The position numbers and the translations under genes were made by a program. A stretch of 64,000 nucleotides of DNA, taken from assembly GCF_000691145.1 (NCBI RefSeq), contig NZ_ASJC01000001.1:124001-188000 (forward strand). The letters are read 5' to 3'. Below are positions 59,556 through 64,000 of this stretch, one piece after another. Under the pieces are notes generated by a model. The model did not search any database. It saw only the letters and a list, made by a program, of their open reading frames with translations, and had not been told where the DNA came from. This DNA is from Bacillus altitudinis 41KF2b. GTDB taxonomy: Bacteria; Bacillota; Bacilli; Bacillales; Bacillaceae. Within the stretch, counting starts at the first letter, position 1. Each line of letters begins with the position of its first letter.

Positions 59556-60668
59556 TTAAGCTCGATACTCTTTATCTAAAATAAGAATTGGTTTAATCGT
59601 AGATCCATTTTTAGAATCTTCAAAGGCTTGTTCAATCTCTTCTAATTCGTAGAATTTTGCTAGTTTCTCAACTGGGAATTGTCCATTTTTAAAGAACTTG
59701 ACTAATTTAGGAATGAATAGTTGAGGAACGGCATCTCCTTCTATCACACCTTTTAACGTGAGCGCATTGAGCATGAGATCATTGGTCACATTAAACGTTA
59801 AATCGCGCTTTCCTACTGCTACTGTTGCACAAGTTCCTTTGACACGTAGGCAGTGAAGGGCAGCTAGCGTGACTTCTGGTACTCCAGTTGTTTCAAATGA
59901 GTAATGTGCCCCTTTTCCTTCTGTGATTTCCTTAACTTTTTCAGCTGGGTTCTCATGTTTACTGTTGATGACATGTGTTGCACCTAATTCTTTTGCTAGC
60001 TCAAGGCGGCTATCATGGATATCAACGGCAATAATCGGATCACAGCCTGCAATTTTTGCTGCCATTAACCCACTTAAACCAACAGCACCTGTACCGAACA
60101 CAACAAAGCTTGTACCTGGAGCTGGAGCAAGTGAATTTAAGACAGTACCGCTCCCAGTCATTAAGCCGCAGCCGAATGGTCCTAAATAACGTAAATCAGT
60201 TTCTTTGTCTACTTTCACCACATTTTTCTCATCAACCGTTGCATATGTACCAAATGACGATTGACCAAAAAATTGTGATACATCTTGATGATCATGTGTA
60301 TGGATAGGCGTTTCATTATGTTTATTACGACCAGAAAAATTCAGTGGAATCATGTTTTCACATCCACCAGCGTTCCCGTCAAGACAATTATGGCAATGAC
60401 CGCAATAAGCGAAACCAAGTACAACGTGGTCTCCTTCTTGAACGGTTGTGACATTAGAACCTGCTTTCACGACAATGCCAGAGCCTTCATGTCCTAATAA
60501 AGCAGGACGTGGGACAGGAAGCGTGCCATCTAATACAGTGGCATCCGTATGACAAACGCCAGATGCAACGATTTTGACAAGCACTTCATCTGCTTTTGGA
60601 TCATCTAGTAATAGTGTTTGTTTCTCGAAATCTTTTTCATTTGTTGTGACCATCGCTTGAATTTCCAT
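59556..60668 (-). CDS. Zinc-dependent NAD alcohol dehydrogenase (aryl-alcohol type)
   Basis: 370 aa medium-chain dehydrogenase: catalytic zinc Cys in SGVCHTD, GHEGSGIV, structural zinc CGHCHNCLDGNAGGC, NAD site VFGTGAVGLSGLMAAKIAG and ETTGVPEV. Resembles benzyl/aryl-alcohol dehydrogenases. ATG at 60668 follows GTGAGGGC. Diverges from a TetR gene that likely controls it. Confidence 0.9.
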   Translation of the reverse strand: MEIQAMVTTNEKDFEKQTLLLDDPKADEVLVKIVASGVCHTDATVLDGTLPVPRPALLGHEGSGIVVKAGSNVTTVQEGDHVVLGFAYCGHCHNCLDGNAGGCENMIPLNFSGRNKHNETPIHTHDHQDVSQFFGQSSFGTYATVDEKNVVKVDKETDLRYLGPFGCGLMTGSGTVLNSLAPAPGTSFVVFGTGAVGLSGLMAAKIAGCDPIIAVDIHDSRLELAKELGATHVINSKHENPAEKVKEITEGKGAHYSFETTGVPEVTLAALHCLRVKGTCATVAVGKRDLTFNVTNDLMLNALTLKGVIEGDAVPQLFIPKLVKFFKNGQFPVEKLAKFYELEEIEQAFEDSKNGSTIKPILILDKEYRA

Positions 60669-60754
60669 ATCATGTGCCCTCACTTTTTGTATAGTATGAT
60701 ATTCTGAAGAAGTTAGATCAAATGTCACAAAAAATTCATTTCTTTATGACTAAG

Positions 60755-60789
60755 TTGATTGTAGGACGAAAGATTTTTCGTTTCAATCA
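60755..60789. promoter_or_regulatory. TetR operator candidate between adh and its regulator
   Basis: ACGAAA-gatt-TTTCGT (60766-60781) nested in TTGATTG...CAATCA (60755-60761 and 60784-60789). Confidence 0.6.
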
Positions 60790-60880
60790 GCAAAAAAACT
60801 TATTTGTATAGGTTTTCAACACAAATGAATTTATGTATCTCTAATCAACATTTTTTAAAAAGTGTCTAAAGGAGGGGCCC

Positions 60881-61495
60881 ATGATCAAAAAAGAGGATCG
60901 CCGTGTTGAGCGAACAAAAGAAACACTTCGTCAAACATTCAAAATACTAGTAAAAGAAAAAGGATATTCGCACGTAAAAGTGAAGGATATTGTGGAAAAG
61001 GCAAACTATAATCGGACGACGTTTTATGTGCATTATGAAAGTAAAGATGAATTAGCAGCAGATGTTATTCACCGGGAAATGGTCGATTTCGAATATGAAT
61101 TTTGTAAGCCGACTCGTGAAAATCCACTGTTGGATTTAACTCGCATGAAACCAGAGGGCACCGATGTATTTCAATATATCGTTGAAAATCGCGACTATTA
61201 TGATTTATTAGTGATAGAAGACCGAATTCCCCACATACAAGAACAATTGCTGAAGAAAATACAATATATCTTCAAAAATAGAATGTCATTTGTTAGTGAT
61301 CAGTATGAAGAAATCAACGACAGTTATTTTGTCCAGTATCGTTCATACGGCATCTTTGGTTTTATCATTGAATGGATCAGAAATGACTACAATGCATCTC
61401 CCTCAGAAATGGCACGCCGCATTATCAATTTATTATATATTCAATCCTCACTTATGATTCAATTGAAAGATGAAGAAACGATTATGAGAAAGTAA
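60881..61495 (+). CDS. TetR-family regulator (AcrR/DhaS-like)
   Basis: 204 aa. HTH LRQTFKILVKEKGYSHVKVKDIVEKANYNRTTFYVHYESKDELAADV and a C-terminal domain of the TetR_C type found with DhaS-like regulators. AAAGGAGGGG precedes the ATG. Divergent from the alcohol dehydrogenase, with a palindrome between. Confidence 0.88.
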   Translation: MIKKEDRRVERTKETLRQTFKILVKEKGYSHVKVKDIVEKANYNRTTFYVHYESKDELAADVIHREMVDFEYEFCKPTRENPLLDLTRMKPEGTDVFQYIVENRDYYDLLVIEDRIPHIQEQLLKKIQYIFKNRMSFVSDQYEEINDSYFVQYRSYGIFGFIIEWIRNDYNASPSEMARRIINLLYIQSSLMIQLKDEETIMRK

Positions 61496-61602
61496 TAGAA
61501 ATAAATACATCCTGCATTTATGATGGGGCAAAATGAAAAAAATTAAATTTTATTACAAATATGTCGATAAAAGGAGGGATATTTAAGATATGGGGGAATG
61601 AA

Positions 61603-63126
61603 ATGATGAAAAAAGGATTATTTTTAGTGCTTTTGACCATTTTTATGATGGTCACAATTCATCCGTTAAAAGCTCATGCAGCTGAGACAAATGGTTGGAC
61701 GAAGCGAGCGGACTTACCGGAAGAGCGTATTAATGCTGGTGTAGGAGTAGTAGATGGAAAGATTTATTTATTTGGTGGAGCAAGTGAAAAAAACAAGTTA
61801 AATAATCAAACATTTATGTATGACCCTAAGAAAGATGTGTGGGAAGAAAAAACGAGCATGCCGAGAAATAGAACAGGCGGTACATATGCTACAGTAGGTA
61901 AGAAAATATATCTAATAGGTGGAATAAACGAAGAGACAAAAACAGCTTATAACACAATTGATATATATGATACAGAACTTGATCAGTGGGCTGAAGAGCC
62001 AATTCAAATTCCAAGAGAGCCTGTATTTCCATCTTATAGCAAGGGAACTTTGTACGCAGTTGCAGTAAAAGAGAATATATATATTGTATCTTCAAAAAAC
62101 GCTTATAAGAATAATGTCTATCAATACAATACATCCACGGGTGAATGGACGAGTTTGAATTCATCTAGTTTACCACCTAGAAATGGAAGAGCCATTTCAG
62201 CAATTGACGGAAAAATATATGTTGCAGGTGGCGAAAATTCGATCGGTCATAGTAGAGAAAAGAATTTGTTTCAATATGATATTGCAACAGATACTTGGAA
62301 GAGGCTAATCGATGCTCAATTGACATCTTATACATATGAACCCTCCTATGAAACTTACAACGGTAAGTTCTTTATTATTGGTGGGCAATTATATGGTGAT
62401 AATTCGAAAAATATGGTAAACAAAGTTCAGATTTTCAATCCACAGGATGGTCAATTTAAAAATTCAGCATATGAATTGCCAGAAGGAAGAGTATCAGCTG
62501 TTGCAGCAATTGTTGATGATCAATTATATGTCATTGGCGGACGTGACTACTCTTATAGTATGAGAAATCTTTCTGTAAAAAGTGATTACAGATCAGTGAT
62601 TTCTATTTCATTAAAAGACTTACAAGTGACTGAGGATGAAACAAAGCCGGATGATGGGATAGCAGAAGACCCAAAGGATCAAGATGGGACAAAGCCTGGT
62701 GATGGAACAACAGAAGAACCGAAAGATCAGGACGGAACAAAGCCAGGTGATGATACAACAGAAGACCCAAAGGATCAGGACGGAACAAAGCCAGGTGATG
62801 GGTCAACGGAAGAACCGAAAGATCAGGACGGAACAAAACCTGGTGACGGCACAACAGAAGAACCGAAAGATCAAGATGGAACAAAACCCGGAGAAGAAAC
62901 TGCGAAAGGTATACTTTCCATTACCATGATCAATGGGTTACAAAAGGATTATCTGCTCTCAATGAAAGAAATTAACGATTTTCTTAACTGGTATAAAGAA
63001 AGAAGCTTTGGAATCGGAATGAACTTTTATGAGATCAATGATGAACATAATAAAGGACCTTTCACAAGTAAGAAAGATTATGTGGTGTACCAAAATATAT
63101 TAATGTTTGATATCAAACAATATTAA
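61603..63126 (+). CDS. Secreted Kelch-repeat beta-propeller protein with tandem repeats
   Basis: 507 aa. Signal peptide MMKKGLFLVLLTIFMMVTIH...AHAAE, then about six Kelch units of the form GKIYLFGG/W..K..MP..R (residues about 35-325), a low-complexity stalk of five 16-residue repeats (TKPGDGTTEEPKDQDG type) and a 75-residue C-terminal domain (ILSITMINGLQKDYLLSMKE...). No sortase or membrane anchor is seen, so it is exported. ATG at 61603; a tiny 3-codon frame (61590) with a better ribosome site precedes it. Confidence 0.85.
   Translation: MMKKGLFLVLLTIFMMVTIHPLKAHAAETNGWTKRADLPEERINAGVGVVDGKIYLFGGASEKNKLNNQTFMYDPKKDVWEEKTSMPRNRTGGTYATVGKKIYLIGGINEETKTAYNTIDIYDTELDQWAEEPIQIPREPVFPSYSKGTLYAVAVKENIYIVSSKNAYKNNVYQYNTSTGEWTSLNSSSLPPRNGRAISAIDGKIYVAGGENSIGHSREKNLFQYDIATDTWKRLIDAQLTSYTYEPSYETYNGKFFIIGGQLYGDNSKNMVNKVQIFNPQDGQFKNSAYELPEGRVSAVAAIVDDQLYVIGGRDYSYSMRNLSVKSDYRSVISISLKDLQVTEDETKPDDGIAEDPKDQDGTKPGDGTTEEPKDQDGTKPGDDTTEDPKDQDGTKPGDGSTEEPKDQDGTKPGDGTTEEPKDQDGTKPGEETAKGILSITMINGLQKDYLLSMKEINDFLNWYKERSFGIGMNFYEINDEHNKGPFTSKKDYVVYQNILMFDIKQY
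62641..62895 (+). repeat. Five-fold 48-bp tandem repeat encoding the Kelch protein stalk
   Basis: Units at 62641, 62689, 62737, 62785 and 62833, each 48 bp (16 codons), plus a partial sixth (62881-62895). They are nearly identical at the protein level, with mostly synonymous drift. Confidence 0.95.
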
Positions 63127-63133
63127 TAAAATG

Positions 63134-63170
63134 AAAGCTGCTGATAATAGATTAGCAGCTTTTTATTTTA
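63134..63170 (+). terminator. Terminator of the Kelch gene
   Basis: AAGCTGCT/AGCAGCTT (63135-63142 and 63154-63161) with TTTTT. Confidence 0.85.
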
Positions 63171-63231
63171 CATTATTGTTAAAATTAGGATGAACATCAT
63201 AAAAAAACAAGATATTTTTTTAAAAATCTGC

Positions 63232-63258
63232 TAAACATCCCATAACTACGTCCGATAA
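63232..63258 (+). promoter_or_regulatory. Sigma-D promoter of hag
   Basis: TAAA (63232-63235), 15-bp spacer, TCCGATAA (63251-63258), close to the motility sigma factor consensus TAAA-N15-GCCGATAT. Confidence 0.85.
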
Positions 63259-63302
63259 TAGAATTGTCAGGGTTGATAAGCCCTAGAATAAAGGACTTTT
63301 TT

Positions 63303-63340
63303 CAGACAAGGACGTCTGTCAGGTCCCACATACATGGAGG
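63303..63340 (+). promoter_or_regulatory. CsrA-binding leader of hag
   Basis: CAGAC-AAGGAC-GTCTG (63303-63318) shows GGA in a hairpin loop, the CsrA high-affinity form. A second ATGGAGG overlaps the ribosome site, as in B. subtilis hag translational control. Confidence 0.75.
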
Positions 63341-63349
63341 TAATAGGAA

Positions 63350-64000
63350 ATGAGAATTAACCACAATATCGCAGCACTTAACACATTAAACCGTTTGTCT
63401 GCAAACAACGGTGCGAGCCAAAAGAACATGGAGAAACTTTCTTCTGGTCTTAAAATCAACCGTGCAGGAGATGACGCAGCTGGTCTTGCTATCTCTGAAA
63501 AAATGCGTGGACAAATCCGCGGATTAGAAATGGCTTCTAAAAACGCACAAGACGGTATCTCTCTTATCCAAACAGCTGAAGGTGCATTGACTGAAACTCA
63601 CTCAATCCTTCAACGTGTTCGTGAGCTTGTTGTTCAAGCTGGAAACACTGGTACACAAGACGATACAGACCTTAATGCAATTCAAGAAGAAATCAACGCT
63701 TTAGTTGAAGAAGTCGGTGGCGAAACTGGAAGTAAAGGTATTGCTGATCGTACTCAATTCAACGGTAAAGACCTTTTAGATGGTTCTTTTGCTAGTGGTA
63801 CAGCTAATTTAGTATTCCAAATTGGAGCTAACGGTGGTCAACAACTGACTGTAAACATTGACAGCATGAAAGCAGCTGATTTAGGAAGTGCGACAGTTAA
63901 AATTAGTAATATTGATGTAACTGATTTTGCAACTACAACTTTTGATGACCAACTTGCTGGAATTGATGAAGCTATCAACCAAGTATCAGCACAACGTTCT
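63350..64000 (+). CDS. hag: Flagellin Hag (3' end outside window)
   Basis: 217 residues visible, open at the right edge. MRINHNIAALNTLNRLSANN, SSGLKINRAGDDAAGLAISE, LIQTAEGALTETHSILQRVRELVVQ are the conserved D0/D1 helices. The middle (about 130-200) is the short Bacillus-type region without large D2/D3 inserts. It should polymerise as filament subunit. Sigma-D promoter and CsrA-type leader upstream. GGAGGTAATAGG precedes the ATG. Confidence 0.96.
   Translation, partial: MRINHNIAALNTLNRLSANNGASQKNMEKLSSGLKINRAGDDAAGLAISEKMRGQIRGLEMASKNAQDGISLIQTAEGALTETHSILQRVRELVVQAGNTGTQDDTDLNAIQEEINALVEEVGGETGSKGIADRTQFNGKDLLDGSFASGTANLVFQIGANGGQQLTVNIDSMKAADLGSATVKISNIDVTDFATTTFDDQLAGIDEAINQVSAQRS

Noticed and set aside
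62641-62895. Regular repeats that could suggest a CRISPR array
   Set aside because: Head-to-tail 48-bp units without unique spacers, in frame within a gene; a protein tandem repeat.
62603-62929. Long open frames on both strands over the Kelch stalk repeats
   Set aside because: They arise from the 48-bp periodicity keeping several frames free of stops; no ribosome site, and repetitive meaningless products.

Overview
The window looks like chromosome of the Bacillus pumilus group (B. pumilus, B. safensis, B. altitudinis). The first 32 kb follow the B. subtilis coiA-pepF-spxH-yjbI...metC gene order almost gene for gene. The chloramphenicol acetyltransferase at 44.7 kb carries the cat-86 type leader peptide first described from B. 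pumilus. Low GC, strong Shine-Dalgarno sites and frequent TTG/GTG starts fit Bacillus.

Core block (1-32.4 kb). It opens with the end of a cardiolipin synthase. Next come coiA (with a ComK box), pepF, a small membrane protein, the RoxS/RsaE small RNA with a Rex-type operator, spxH-yjbI, cwlQ-yjbK, yjbL, sasB, nadK, yjbO, prpE and a CPA2 antiporter. The TPP-riboswitch thiamine operon tenA-tenI-thiO-thiS-thiG-thiF-thiD follows, then FapR-controlled fabI. A sporulation block holds cotO, cotZ, cotY, cotX, cotW, cotV, yjcA, several tiny coat-type proteins and spoVIF. After that come the helicase yjcD, yjcF-G-H, and metI-metC under a SAM-I riboswitch.

Island (about 32.4-41.8 kb). A decayed prophage or integrative element sits in the 3' end of tRNA-Val(GAC). 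It is bounded by a direct repeat of about 57 bp (32365-32421 and 41769-41825). It holds a frameshifted integrase, a late-regulator-like protein, a terminase small subunit fused by deletion to a large-subunit remnant, and a DUF3102-type pseudogene. Between these lie apparently intact accessory genes. They include a secreted 181-aa protein with a 107-aa partner, a two-gene SLATT (DUF4231) plus TIR-like cassette, and several unrelated small two-TM proteins. The SLATT-TIR pair is the best candidate for a little-described defence system.

Accessory block (42-63 kb). A MarR regulator and a stand-alone paralogue of acetyl-CoA carboxylase subunit AccA form one unit, possibly target-based resistance. 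Then follow an SGNH esterase, inducible cat, and an export operon (secreted 164-aa protein, membrane-anchored 310-aa protein, 43-aa membrane peptide) with a downstream secreted peptide and a SUKH protein. The rest is regulator/enzyme pairs: LysR with a racemase, LysR with a CynX-type MFS transporter, TetR with a lipoamide dehydrogenase, and TetR with an alcohol dehydrogenase. A second-type alanine racemase and small GNAT, DinB and GyrI-like proteins are also present. The window ends with a secreted Kelch protein carrying 48-bp tandem repeats, and the 5' part of a sigma-D/CsrA-type flagellin gene.
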